Shown here one piece after another: positions 41,683-52,814 of a stretch of 64,000 nucleotides of DNA. The stretch is from the NCBI GenBank assembly GCA_963576725.1, contig OY755244.1, forward strand, positions 76,755,620 to 76,819,619. Reading direction: 5' to 3'. Origin of the DNA: Azorinus chamasolen. Its lineage: Eukaryota > Mollusca > Bivalvia > Cardiida > Solecurtidae. Within the stretch, counting starts at the first letter, position 1. Every line of letters starts with the position of its first letter. The translations under genes were made by a program, and so were the position numbers. Under the pieces are notes generated by a model. It was given only the letters and a program-made list of their open reading frames with translations, did no database searches and was not told the origin of the DNA.

Positions 41683-41846
41683 GCAGTCACCTGCTTAAAA
41701 AGACCTAAATTGTTCTGATTTAGAGGGGTTCTACTGTATCTCCGATTCGATTGAACGTTTTAGAAACTGTTGACCGAATGTGAAAAAGCGTGGGTGCTGA
41801 TAAGACGTTGACTTATTCGGGTCCCTATCCTGATCCGAGATAACTG

Positions 41847-42160
41847 CAATGCGAGTCAGGTCAAGGTGACTGAAAATATGAGTCAGGTCAAGGTGGCCGC
41901 AAATGTAGGTCAGATCAAGATGCCTGCAAATATGAGTCAGGAGATGATTGCAAATGTGAGTCAGGTCTAGATGACTGCAAATGTGAATCAGGTCAAGGTG
42001 ACTGCAAATGTGAGTCAGGAGATGACTGCAAATGTGAGTCAGGAGATGACTGCAAATGTGAGTCAGGTCAAGGTGACTGCAAATGTGAGTCAGGTAAAGA
42101 TGACTGCAGATGTGAGTCAGGTCAAGGTTACTTCAAATGTGAGTCGCCTCGAGATTAGCG
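41847..42160. repeat. Satellite of 24/27-bp units
   Basis: About eleven units of GACTGCAAATGTGAGTCAGG with either TCAAGGT (27-bp unit) or AGAT (24-bp unit) as the joint. Its short open frame is repeat-derived. The unit matches the GTTTGCAAATGCGAGTCAGG flank of family C copy 2 (24615). Confidence 0.9.
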
Positions 42161-42169
42161 GGAGAGGGG

Positions 42170-42404
42170 TTAACCCTTTCCTTCATATAAACGTGTTTTC
42201 ACGCAGTTGCAAACAGAGTAGACCCCGACCTGCTGGCTCCTATATGATCCGTCTGATCATGGTCTGCTCTGTTTGCTAGTGGAATTTGAAAGATCTGTTT
42301 CTTTACTATCAAAAATGGCTACAGTTCCACCTTCCATATTCCATTATAACAATATTTCCCATGAATATTCAATAGGTGTTGGAATTTAGAATAAATATAG
42401 TACA
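42170..42404 (+). mobile_element. Family A MITE (copy 5), 3' truncated
   Basis: TTAACCCTTTCCTTCATATA, a decayed hairpin (GACCTGCTGGCTCCTATATG / CCGTCTGATCATGGTC), CATGAATATTCAATAGGTG, and loss of the last ~20 bp. Confidence 0.8.
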
Positions 42405-42408
42405 TTTT

Positions 42409-42520
42409 GGATGGACCGAACTGTTAGTTCGAGTTATCCCGAAAATCGAGTTATCCGAATTCGAGATATCAAGATTCAAATTTATAGTCTTTTTCGATCT
42501 AGTGCCAGTGTTGCAATGAT
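42409..42520. mobile_element. Fragment of a pogo/Tigger-like terminus
   Basis: GTTAGTTCGAGTTATCCCGA and GAATTCGAGATATCAAGATT match, inverted, the sequence at 52815-52880 (ATCTCGAACTCTGGTAACTC). A TCTAGTGCCAGTG word is also shared with 52745. Confidence 0.55.
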
Positions 42521-42536
42521 TAATCGTTTCTTTTTC

Positions 42537-44069
42537 TTAACCCTTTCACCACCGCAGTCGCATAAATGCACCACGACAAATAGTGCAGTCCCAGATCAGA
42601 CGCCGCCTTTTCAAGGCGGCGTCTGACCAGGGACTTCACTATTTGTCTCAATCTCTATTTCTATATGGAGTACTATTAATAAGAGTAGTACAGTTTGTTT
42701 GGGGGTAAAACCCGTTCCTTTTTGGTAGTGAAGTTACCTGTCAGTTATTGTAATTTTTACAAACACATAGAAAGTACGGGTCACTCCCTTTCCGTTTGCA
42801 ATTTGGAGGGAAATCAGGTCAATTAAATCGTTTCGCTCTTTTTACTTGTCTCAACCCACCCACCCACCCTGAGGTTTCAGAGGCGGTGGGTGTCTGCTGT
42901 TCTTTTTCATATGTTTCAGTTGTTTTACCGTTACTATCTTGCGACTCTGAAGTCTGTGAAAGTTGTACATTACTGACGAGCCAAGACCTTCGTAGGAACG
43001 GCGTACATTAATGACCAGCCATGACCTTCGTAGGAACGGCGTGAACCCAGTAGGCCATCAGCTGCGGCCAAACTACTGCCATTAAAGATTTTTCTGTGCT
43101 ATGCTTTTAGTAAAACCAGTTGTTGCTTTGCTATTTTAAGCACTATGTGAAGTTTAAGACTACATTAAAGTTTAGTTGAGACGGGATACCATGTCTGTAC
43201 TTTTAAGTACACGTCCGGGTCCTGCTGCTATGAGTGCTTTGCTTTGCTGATTAGGTGCCATATTGCTATTTTGCGGCGCCTGCATTACAATTAGGTTATT
43301 CAAAAAGAGGTGTTATAATAATGAAGATTCGGTTTGCTCGTGCTAAGCAACTATTTAATATACCAACTTAAAGCGAGATTTGGAAGTGCTATCTGGAATA
43401 TTTTGTTGCTTTGTGTTAAATCCAAGTGTATATTGGCAGTGCTTACTTGAACATTTGTGCTTTATCTAAGTGTATATTGGAAGTGATATCTTGAATGTTT
43501 TATGCTTTTGTTTAAAGGCCAGTTGAATATTGGCAGTGCTTACTTGAAAAGTTTTGCTTTATCTAAGTGTATATTGGAAGTGCTTACTTGAACATTTGTG
43601 CTTTATTAGGACAATTATTGTTTCAGTAATAACAAACTGGTTCACGCCCACATCCGCCATTGTTAGGGAACTCTAATTAATAAAAGTATAGAAGTGAAAC
43701 CTAGTTTGTGTACAATCCTTTTCCTATCATAAAGTGTAAGGGGAAAATAGACCAAGCACAATCCATCAGATAGAACCACATTAAGCATGCTTCCCACTAG
43801 TGTTAAACGTTTGGAAGAACTACATTTTCTTTCTTACACAATCGAAGGGGGAGACAGCGGAAAAGGAAAAAGCATTCTACCCAGCCAAATAGGTTTTAAT
43901 TGCCATTAGATTCCGCTTTCCCCCTTTCTTTTATCTAATTACCTCCCAAACAAATATGCTTTATTCCTTTGACATTTACATTTATTTATCTCATTTCTTT
44001 ATTTTACTGAATGATTTAACAAACTTGGATTGCAGACGACAATTAGAAATTCGGCACCGAAATGGTTAA
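42537..44069. mobile_element. Family E hairpin MITE (copy 2) split by a 1.26-kb insertion
   Basis: The left part at 42537-42693 has the hairpin (arms GTCCCAGATCAGACGCCGC / GGCGTCTGACCAGGGAC). The right part at about 43955-44069 continues with TATGCTTTATTCCTTTGACA and closes GGCACCGAAATGGTTAA. Joined, it follows copy 1 almost base for base. Confidence 0.85.
42694..43954. mobile_element. Insertion in family E copy 2 with TTTGTTTGGG ends
   Basis: Left edge TTTGTTTGGGGGTAA, right edge TTACCTCCCAAACAAA. Inside are a 41-bp duplication (CCTTCGTAGGAACGGCGT twice, about 42987 and 43027) and four or five degenerate units of TGTATATTGG(C/A)AGTGCTTAC (43425-43600). No ORF. It could be a TIR element, or a solo LTR reading TGTTTGGG...CCCAAACA. 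No clear target duplication was seen. Confidence 0.65.
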
Positions 44070-44269
44070 AGGGCATTGTGAATTATCTGTCACGAATACA
44101 GATATCAATGTTAATTTATCAAAAGATGACAAAGGGCTCATACAGTTTTACAATTTTATGCATGCACGCAAGCTGTTGCCAAAAACATAGACGTTATTCG
44201 TCATAAATAACGATTGATATGTGCAGTGTCATGACACTGTATGCTGCTTAGTCTATGATTATGTGAATC

Positions 44270-44428
44270 ATTTAAGCCTTCCGGTGCCAAAATTGTCGTC
44301 TGTTGGTCATATTTTCGTTTGTTCCAAGTTTTAGAGTGGACCTTTTCTTTGTTTAAATATAAACATGGTGTCAAATAGGTTGCATCCTGACGAGACGCCG
44401 AGTTCCCTGGCATTGACGTGGTTAGGAT
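44270..44428. mobile_element. Family C-like MITE (copy 4), hairpin half lost
   Basis: TTTAAGCCTTCCGGTGCCAA, AATTGTCGTCTGTTGG, GCATCCTGACGAGACGCCGA then GACGTGGTTA. The right arm is missing. Confidence 0.65.
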
Positions 44429-44519
44429 TCTATCAATATCATAATACACCACTCGTTTATGCCGATGTCGGTGTCCACGTATGACACGTGTTCTTATCTA
44501 TTATGGAACCTGTAGATGC

Positions 44520-45842
44520 GATTTTTATACTCCCACAACGAAGTTTGGGGGTATACTGGAATCAGGTTGTCAGTCTGCCTGTCCGTCCGCCTGTCCGTCT
44601 GTCCGTCCGTGGACACAATTTTGTCTTCTTCTTCTACAGTTTTGCTTCAATTTTGTTGAAACTTCATGTATAGCCATATGACCATATAAACCTGTGCACC
44701 GCATATTTTCATTATGATCGGACCACTACTTCAGGAGTTATCTCCTCCTTTTAGTCCCCTACCAATGTTTTCCGGTTTTCTCAACTTTTTATGGAAGTGA
44801 CCGGAGATATCAACTCTATATTTAGTACAAAGCTAAATCTAGATAAGTTACAACTTATGTTTCAATCTCAGTCCGGTTATATGATTATTTCCAGAGTTAT
44901 TGCCCTTGAACCTTATTTTTTTCTTCAAATTCTGATTTTTCCAGACTTTTTTCGGAAGTGGTTGGAGATATTAACTTTATATTTGGCATAAAGCTAAATC
45001 TACATGATTTACAGCTTAATTCCCAATCTCAGTCTGGTTGAATAATTTTTGCCAGTGTTATGGCCCTTGAACTTTAATTTTTTTGTCAAATTTTCAATTT
45101 TCCGGTCTTTCTTTGGAAGTGGTTGGAGATATTACTTTTATATTTGACATAAAGCTAAATCTAGATGAGTTACAGCTTAAATTCGAATATCGGTCTGGTT
45201 GAATAATTTTGGTCAGAGTTATGGTCCTTGAACTTAATGGGGTTTTTTCTGAAAAGGTACCTAGGTTTAGAACTGTGCAGTTGACACATCACAAAAATAA
45301 ACAAAGCTGCTTGAACTTATTGGATGCCATTGGCAGCAGCCATAACACTTGTATAAATTTTAACAGAATTCTCTCCCTTTTTGGACTCGACAATATTTGG
45401 TAAAAGTTGCTTTATTTATGTTTGTGACTGATCTTGGATTGAATAGTACATGTTAGAAGTGATATATTTGAATCAATAAGTATGCTATAGAGGTTCTTGT
45501 ATGAATGTGCAGCACATAAGTGCTTTTCGTTAAATTGTGACAGAGTCCAACCGGTTAGGGACCATGGCATTGCTTTCAATGCTCCCATAACTTATTACAC
45601 ATGTACTTAGAATGTGAGAAAAATATTCTGTGTGGATAAAACCTCATGAAAGGGTCTTATTTCTCTGAATTCTGAAGTATTCTTCATTTTTGCTGAACAT
45701 CTTGTCATTTTTATTACATAAATTGGGTTGGGGCATGTATTGTTTTTAAACCTCTTCATGTTTCTGTATGTACATGTTTAGATTGATGATAGGTGTTCTG
45801 ACAAGTTGGGTATTCGTTAGCCTTTGGCTTACAGTTCTAGTT
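44520..45842. mobile_element. Hairpin-(TCCG)n element K3 with ~161-bp tandem units
   Basis: The hairpin TACTCCCACAACGAAGTTTG continues to GGGGTA, then a (TCCG/CCTG)n tract (44580-44612), then CTTCTTCTTCTACAGTTTTG. Three units share GGAAGTG(A/G)(C/T)(C/T)GGAGATAT and ACATAAAGCTAAATCTA (about 44793, 44955 and 45116). It closes GCCTTTGGCTTACAGTTCTA (about 45821-45840). Confidence 0.75.
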
Positions 45843-45987
45843 CAGAAAATATTAAACTTGAAAATGCACTCAGCCCATCATAGGTAAATAACCATTACAT
45901 CCCTGTATTTTCAAATGGACTATTCCAACATTCAAACAGGTCAAGCTTATGGTGGATATTTAGAGATTTTTCTACAGAAAAGTGTAA

Positions 45988-46097
45988 CAAGACAAACAGT
46001 GCAGACTCTTATGAGAGGGATCCTACATGAGCCCTCTCATCTGGGTCTACACTGTTTGCAAATGATATTAGTGGCTCGTGTCCCGCACTATAAGTGT
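45988..46097. mobile_element. TTAA-class hairpin, separate subfamily
   Basis: ACAAACAGTGCAGACTCTTA, GAGAGGGATCCTACATGAGC and CCTCTCATCTGGGTCTACAC form the hairpin around GATCCTACATGAGCC, with the usual T:T mismatch plus others. It ends TATAAGTGTTAA. Confidence 0.75.
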
Positions 46098-46339
46098 TAA
46101 TAAAGGGACAGCAGTGCGCATGTCTGATAAGTTGGGGGTTAAAACAGAAATGAATCGTTCACTTGAAAATCTTTCGTTTGAGATTGCTTCTCAGGACTGC
46201 AAACATTCTGAACACCATTTTCAATGTAGATTTTCCCTTCACTTTCTTGCCCAATACACAGATAAATGGTAAAACAGTTTATATTCTGAAGAGAGGCCTA
46301 GTTGCTCCCAGGGCAACAGATAAGGGTGTGTACTCAAAT

Positions 46340-46465
46340 TCAAAAATCGTCATTTCTCCACCAACCCCTATGTTGTGACCAATTTTTAGAATCGTCTCTT
46401 CGAGACGATTCTAAAGATTTGGTCATAACATAGGGTTTGATGGAGAAATAAAGAAGTTATTCATG
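46340..46465. repeat. Family G palindrome
   Basis: ATCGTCATTTCTCCACCAAC ... TTAGAATCGTCTCTTCGAGA ... GGTCATAACATAGGGTTTGA and GGAGAAATAAAGAAG. Confidence 0.85.
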
Positions 46466-46476
46466 AAGTTGTACTC

Positions 46477-47156
46477 CGACCTTTGTGGATAAAACTTAAC
46501 CCTTAAACCTGTTGACTACCCATACAAGACTCCGACCATTGTGGATAATAATTAACCCTTTACCTGTTGACTACCCATACAAGACTCCGACCATTGTGGA
46601 TAATAATTAACCCTTTACCTGTTGACTACCCATACAAGACTCCGACCATTGTGGATAATAATTAACCCTTTACCTGTTGACTACCCATACAAGACTCCGA
46701 CCATTGTGGATAATAATTAACCTTTTACCTGTTGACTACCCATACAAGACTCCGACCATTGTGGATAATAATTAACCCTTTACCTGTTGACTACCCATAC
46801 AAGACTCCGACCATTGTGGATAATAATTAACCCTTTACCTGTTGACTACCCATACAAGACTCCGACCATTGTGGATAATAATTAACCCTTTACCTGTTGA
46901 CTACCCATACAAGACTCCGACCATTGTGGATAATAATTAACCCTTTACCTGTTGACTACCCATACAAGACTCCGACCATTGTGGATAATAATTAACCCTT
47001 TACCTGTTGACTACCCATACAAGACTCCGACCATTGTGGATAATAATTAACCCTTTACCTGTTGACTACACGTACAAGACTCCGACCATTGTGGATAATT
47101 ATTAACCCTTTACCTGTTGACTACCCATACAAGACTCCGACCATTGTGGATAATAA
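46477..47156. repeat. Satellite of twelve 55-bp units containing a MITE end
   Basis: CATACAAGACTCCGACCATT recurs every 55 bp from 46521 to 47126. Each unit includes TTAACCCTTTACCTGTTGA, the left end of family H, and the array runs directly into a real family H element at 47157. Units are near-identical apart from one variant (ACACGTAC at about 47068). Confidence 0.95.
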
Positions 47157-47431
47157 TTAACCTTTTACCTGATGAATATTCGTGTACGAAATAATGACAT
47201 CATTGATATTAATTAGCTGTCTTTTAAAAAGGGGTATATATATATGAAGACTTATATTTTGGTTTGAACCCATTATTTTTGGCCTTGACAGAAACTGTAC
47301 AAACAGATTTATATAACTTCATGAGCAAATAGAGCAGACACTGATCAGACGATTCCTACAGGAGACGTCTGATCTGGATCTACTCTGTTTTGCAAGTGCA
47401 AGAAAATGCGTCTCTATCAGGGAATGGGTAA
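47157..47431. mobile_element. Family H hairpin MITE at the end of the 55-bp satellite
   Basis: TTAACCTTTTACCTGATGAA, TATTCGTGTACGAAATAATG, body, then hairpin (CACTGATCAGACGATTCCTA / AGGAGACGTCTGATCTGG) at about 47338-47380, and GGGAATGGGTAA at the end. Confidence 0.88.
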
Positions 47432-48500
47432 TGGTTTTCAATGTATTAAAATATGAAATAAGGAAGCTGTCTTTTCTGTGTCTAATCTGTTTGCAAATGC
47501 ATTAAAAGGCGGGATTGTTATCTAATGGACCAAAACAAAAATACAAGCTGTCGCAGTTGCGCATTTTTCGTATTAATCAATCGACACCAAATGTTGCACA
47601 TGTATACATATCATGTACATAATGCTTACAGCCCATTTACCGACAGGAACTTTTTTCAGCTTAAAGGTCAAGTAAACAGGCAGGACACTTTTTCGTAAAT
47701 ATTTGACAAATGGGTACCTTGTACGACGTAGTTTCGAAAACACAAAAAAATACAGTCATATCGCACATAGCAGCTGTCATATATCACCGATAAGTAAGCA
47801 CTGGCTGATTTTGGTCGCTCGCTTATCTCCCTTGTGATGACGTCACTGATGAACATTCGCCATAAATGTCGAACTAGATATCGTATAGAAAAGAATCGCA
47901 CGTAATGTACTTCTGCTTCGTTTTGAGTGCTAAAATGGTAATTTGTGCTGCATATGTGTATATCCCTGCCTATGGGTGTAGCTCCTAATCCGACAGAGAC
48001 TAAATAGGATTATTTAAATTACCAAAAGACGAGAAGTTTAAGAAAACGTGATGTGATTTATATTGGGTCAGCTTACATTTTGTCTCGATGGCTGTTTTCA
48101 GTGAAATTTATACTAGAGAAAATAGTACAGTCGATGACTTGGGTCTACAATTATAAAAAAGGATATGCTACATTCTGTTATAAATCTGACTTAGGTCTAG
48201 CACTGTAGGTTAATGGGCTTTTTCTTCGTGGAAATTTTTTCTATACAAACGTTTTGTTAACAGCGTTAACCCAAATCACGCAGGAACTGCCTGATCAGGA
48301 TCTGCTCTAATTGCTTAATCCGTAGACTTATTTCTTTAGATTCGATCAGGGTTGTCTAGCGTCTCTGTAATCCTGTAATGAATATTCATGAGGTCATGAA
48401 ATCTTTAATAAATATTCTTAAGAGAAACAATGATTAATAAACACGATTTAGCACTGTTGGCAGGAGACACCTAATCTGCTTTTAATCAATTTCCCAATCA
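47432..48500. other. No gene recognised
   Basis: Contains scattered MITE debris only (ATCTGTTTGCAAATGCATTA at about 47486; AACTGCCTGATCAGGATCTG at about 48285; CATGAATATT boxes near 48385). Confidence 0.5.
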
Positions 48501-48509
48501 TTCTCTTCT

Positions 48510-48612
48510 TATATAAACGGCTTCACGCGTGTTTGCAAATAGAGTAGATCCAGATCGGACAGTTCCTGTAAGAGCTGTCTGATCAGGTTCTTCTCTGTTT
48601 GCTTATGAAATT
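48510..48612. mobile_element. Family A hairpin fragment
   Basis: TATATAAACGGCTTCACGCG, CAGATCGGACAGTTCCTGTA, GAGCTGTCTGATCAGG and TTCTCTGTTTGCTTATG. The A:A mismatch is present. Confidence 0.7.
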
Positions 48613-50082
48613 TTGTTGATCTAATCCTAATTGATCTGTCAGAGCCAATGATCCATTTGAAAAGTTAACATTGTGAAGAAAAAACCTTTAGATCTTCTTT
48701 ATGAATATTTGTGTAAGAAATAATTATTTCATGGAGAGTTAATGATATAATGAGCACAGGCTATGGCAGTAATTGTACAACCTGACCTACCGGTATATTA
48801 TTTCATAAGCAAATCGACAAGAAGCTTATCAGGGAGCTACAACAGAAGCTCTCTGATCTGGATCTACTATGTTTATAAATTTGTTTCAATACGTTTGATC
48901 TGGGTCTACTGTGTTTGCATTGACATAAACAGGCACGTGGAATGAAGGGTTTATATTCGTGAAGTAATTTACTCACACATAATTTTTCATCAGGGAAATA
49001 GTTTATCATAAATATGATCCTTTTTGCAATTTTGGAACTTGGACAATTTTGACCATAAATCCAAAGGAAAAAAGTCATTCTGGATTACTGTAATTTACGG
49101 AATTGTTCATTGGATGCGTTTTATAGTGTTACTGATTATTACCTACATAATGCCCAACTAACTTTGAGGCACCATGACCGCAATGATTGATTCTTTTGAT
49201 ACGTTTCCACAGCTACATAAAGGAATGCAATAATACGTAATATACAGGATGCGGGTTTTATGGTCATGTACTAATCATTGTCCCCTAGTGGGTCACTATG
49301 ATAACTGACATCTGGAGACAATCGACCCTGCATGGGGCATTCTTGCGTAATATGGCTTAGTACAATATACTACAATATGGCCTAAGGCCATTTAACACAT
49401 TCATTCATAGAGAAATTCTAATGGCTATGTTTACTGTTGTTTCCCTACAAAACATAATTAAATTGCACATACGAGTATACTGTAACATTATGATAAAAAA
49501 AATGTAGTAACAGTTTTAATGTGTTGACCATATTTTTTTTATAGACATTTTTGTTTGTAGTGGGCCCAGTCATTTTAACATCATTCACAAGCTTTAGAAT
49601 CATGAACATATGAATAAAAAAATTAGTCATTCTTCAAGACTGACAACCATTTGTTACCAAGATCCACCTTTTTCTCATTTTCTCAACAAAATACATATTT
49701 TGGTATTTCAACCTTTACTCGATTTTCTGAAAGTAATGCATCATTTTGGTATTGCAAATATTAGAGTAAAATAAATAAATAAATTATTTCCTATTTTTCT
49801 GTATTTTGGTGGAATTTCTCTTTTTTTTCTCGTAAGTACGTAAATTTATACATAGCAATGAGAACGTCCCATTTCATCTGAACCCACTTTGCCTTAATAC
49901 GAAATTCATCTAAAGTTTCCGGTTTTGTCTAAAAGTTGTTTGGACCCAACTCATGGGCGGGACTCAAATGGTCCCTCTGATCTGAATCTACACTATATGC
50001 TAATGGTCTTGATCCTAACCTCATCCTATTTTAAAATTATAGTTTATGAATAGTGTAAATTCACTGACAGGTAAAGTAAGTT
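48613..50082. other. No gene recognised
   Basis: AT-rich. Decayed hairpin words occur at 48830-48925 (GATCTGGATCTACTATGTTT, GATCTGGGTCTACTGTGTTT) and 49940-50010. No coding or RNA feature can be supported. Confidence 0.5.
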
Positions 50083-50331
50083 TTAACTCTTCGCTTGCTA
50101 TTCACGTCAATATACCTACCTGTAAATGGTGAAAACCCAGATGAGACAGCTCCTGCAGGAGCTGTCTCATCAGGGTCTGCACTATTTACAAGATGATTGT
50201 GCAACAAGTGCATTCCATAGCAGTGATTGCACAGCGAAATACGTGTACACAGTGAAGATATATGTAATTTTACAACAGGGCAAGGGTAAAGAAGGAGAAA
50301 TGTATTTTAAAATTCAGCAAGAAAAGGGTTA
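50083..50331 (-). mobile_element. Family B hairpin MITE (copy 5), reverse orientation
   Basis: TTAACTCTTCGCTTGCTATT ... CAGCAAGAAAAGGGTTA. The hairpin is at about 50135-50190 with CTCCTGCAGGAG at the centre and the mismatch in ACCCAGATGAG / CTCATCAGGGT. Confidence 0.9.
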
Positions 50332-51474
50332 GAATTAACAAAATTAAAAGACATGTGTTTAATATATTGTATTTCACACCTAAAATAAACATCACACCCC
50401 CATAAATAGTTTCCCCATCTCGATAAAGTGTCACTTTCTATGGTTAATCCATGGACGTAATGTCTGGAAAAGTGTGAAAATAATTTGGGTATTTATAGAA
50501 ACTGGTGAGTTGGATTTTATCTAATTGTGTAAGCAAACAGAACAAACCCTAATTAGACGGTTCATGTAGGCTCTGATCTGGATCTACTTTGTTTGCAGAG
50601 GCGTTAATTTAAAGGAAAAGGTTGAGTCTCTGTGTACATTCCTACCTGTCAATGGGATCCCTGTCTGGCATGTACACAAGTGACGTCACGCAAAGGGAGA
50701 TAATCATGTATTGATTTTCAAAATGCACGGTTCGCGGTACAATAAAAACTCGATTTAAATCAAAACAAGATAAAAACGGTAAGAATTTTCTACAGCTTGG
50801 TGTTTAACTAATTGCATACTATCAGAATTTGACGAAAACCCAATCTGTTTACTTGACCTTTAATATTCTCGCTATCCGAATACTGCTTAATCCGTTAATA
50901 GGAGCCTCCTTTTTAGAAACGTGGATTTTGTACGGAAATCAGCGGACATCTTCGGCAAAGTACCGAATGACTCTGATTCTATTTTGGAGCAATGAATTGA
51001 ATATCAATTAGATTGTTATCACATGTAACAATGGCTAACACAGGTTGTTGACCTACATACACATCAAATGAGTACTTCCTGTATGCAAATTTGAATCTTA
51101 CGACAGATTCCGGTCAATGGCGAACGCTGTTCCGTTGGTTTCCGTAGCAATTCATTTTTCAAATTGTCTGATACAAACCACCCTTTACTTACCGTGCTGT
51201 TTAGTGTTAAGGTACATAAATTCTGATTCAGAAGTCAGTTTGAAACGCAAAATTTTCGGAAATTTGCGCAGTATACATCTTTAATACACGTGTGTACATA
51301 AAACAACGCATCTGTATTATATCGTATTGTTACAGGAATACAAAGCATTTTATTTGATTTCATCCACAGTACACGTATTGTGTTTTATGAACGCCGAGTT
51401 TATTATGATATCATCATATCAGTTCTACGTATGAAGTTCCATAGACTAGGAGACACTACTATGGTTAACCCTTT
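50332..51474. other. No gene recognised
   Basis: A degenerate family A piece lies at 50529-50625 (AAGCAAACAGAACAAACCCT, GATCTGGATCTACTTTGTTT). Otherwise anonymous AT-rich sequence. Confidence 0.5.
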
Positions 51475-51714
51475 CCCTCATACAAACGTGTTTTCACGCA
51501 TCTGCAAACAGAGTAGACCCAGATCAGACGGCTCCTAGAGGAGCCGTCTGATCAGGGTCTGCTCTGTTTGCTAATAGAATTTGATATATCTGTTTCTTTG
51601 CTTTCTAAACTGCCTACAATGTTCCACCATCCATATTTCTTTTATAACTATTTTGTTAATGAATATTCAGTAGGTATTGAAATTTGGCCTAAATACAGAA
51701 CAGAGAAAGGGTTA
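51475..51714 (+). mobile_element. Family A hairpin MITE (copy 6), full length
   Basis: TTAACCCTTTCCCTCATACA ... ACAGAGAAAGGGTTA. The stem at about 51504-51572 is AACAGAGTAGACCCAGATCA - GACGGCTCCTAGAGGAGCC and back, with the A:A mismatch and a T/C asymmetry (GTAGACCC against GCAGACCC). It lies just downstream of gene 2. Confidence 0.9.
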
Positions 51715-51909
51715 GACTGTATACATTAAACCCTCTAAACCGGAATTCTAGTTGAGAAGAATTTAGATACGTGTGGGCAGTTGGCTGCTTAATGCACAAA
51801 GAATGCCATGAAAACATCTAAAACTTAAAAGTTTGCTTCCTTGTCAATATGATTAGCACAGCTAATGGCTTTCCAACAATTTCGCATCAAATATTCTACT
51901 TTGTTGCGT

Positions 51910-52579
51910 TTAAAGTATCTCCCTTCCCTTGCTCTTTTTTATGTATTCGACATTCGGATGCCATTTCCAAAGCTGCTCGACTCTTCCATTACAAGTATCT
52001 AGTCGTACATTTTTTTCTGCCGTTATCGTCAGGCATGTTCCGGTAGCTTCATGCAATATGGTGCGATTAAGCGTGTAATGCCAATAGGAACTAGCTTCGT
52101 AAAAGTTTACGCTTGTCCTCACCATTTGAATTTCAGTAGAAATCCCCTTCTTCTCTACGTTTAGCAGCAAACTTCCGGCAGATCTGATTTGAAACTTTTC
52201 CGTGAGAATGAAATATTGATTCGGTTTACCCTGACATTGATCAAGTTCTAATTTAAAATTGCCAGTTTCATTCGATTTGGCCACATCAAGACACTTTTCT
52301 ACCCAGCCATTATAGAGCACGCCTTTTTGTCTTACATTTCTCGGCTGGTACACGTCGCCCAATTCTTTAACCTTATCCAGAAAGGTAACATAAGGTTTGC
52401 ATTTGTTTTCTTTTCGGATACGGCGTCGGTCGCTAAGATCTCCATACTGATAATCGATGTACCTTATTGTGTCAAGTACGAATCCCTTGTACGGTTCATC
52501 AAGCCAAACGTCCACCATTCTGTGTTTGTTAGCGGCGTAATGATCGGACTGGGTCGTCGCAATGCTCCACGGAGTTACC
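51910..52579 (-). CDS. GALNT-like glycosyltransferase gene 2, exon 2 (lectin domain)
   Basis: 3' coding exon of the second GALNT-like gene, paired with 55639-56795 across a 3.06-kb intron. The acceptor is CTTCATAAG|GGTAACTCC (AG at 52581-52580). The exon starts with the G that completes AGG, then VTPWS, exactly as in gene 1. It encodes 222 residues after that codon: VDVWLDEPYKGFV, GDLSDRRRIRKENKCKPYVT, then the ricin-B-type lectin region with CLDVAKS near its start, LDQCQGKPNQYF, and CLTITAE ... QLWKWHP at the end. The C-terminus is about 13 residues longer than gene 1, with a Lys-rich tail. The open frame extends upstream through the acceptor as a hydrophobic MLLLLYFVF stretch. I treat that as intron (pyrimidine-rich, weak tract) because the splice phase and homology match gene 1. 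Confidence 0.87.
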
Positions 52580-52656
52580 CTTATGAAGACGAAAGTAAAC
52601 ACAAAATAAAGAAGTAGTAACATTGGAAAGCTGCACAGGCACGAATCGAAAAAAAA

Positions 52657-52732
52657 ACTATAGTTTATTCATAGCACCTACACCATTAATCAGTTTCGGG
52701 GCAATGCACTAGGTGTTATAAATAAACTATAG
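52657..52732. mobile_element. Short TIR element next to the gene 2 lectin exon
   Basis: ACTATAGTTTATTCATAGCA-CCTA is mirrored by GGTGTTATAAATAAACTATAGT. About 75 bp with 22-bp arms, in the intron of gene 2 about 80 bp from the acceptor. Confidence 0.75.
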
Positions 52733-52814
52733 TTCTTTTCCATCTAGTGCCAGTGGGAAGAAGATGTGCAAGTTGTTCACATTGACAAGAGTGGTAATTT
52801 CAGGAAGACTATAT

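Noticed and set aside
41971..42279. 102-aa open frame with VTANVSQ repeats
   Set aside because: The repeats come from the 24/27-bp satellite, and the frame then runs into a family A MITE.
46477..47156. Regular 55-bp repeats considered as a CRISPR array
   Set aside because: Whole units are conserved without variable spacers, and the genome is clearly animal.
52580..52623. Start of an independent secreted protein (hydrophobic MLLLLYFVF N-terminus) for the 51910 exon
   Set aside because: The splice acceptor and phase match those of gene 1 exactly, and the spliced frame with 55639-56795 is divisible by three.
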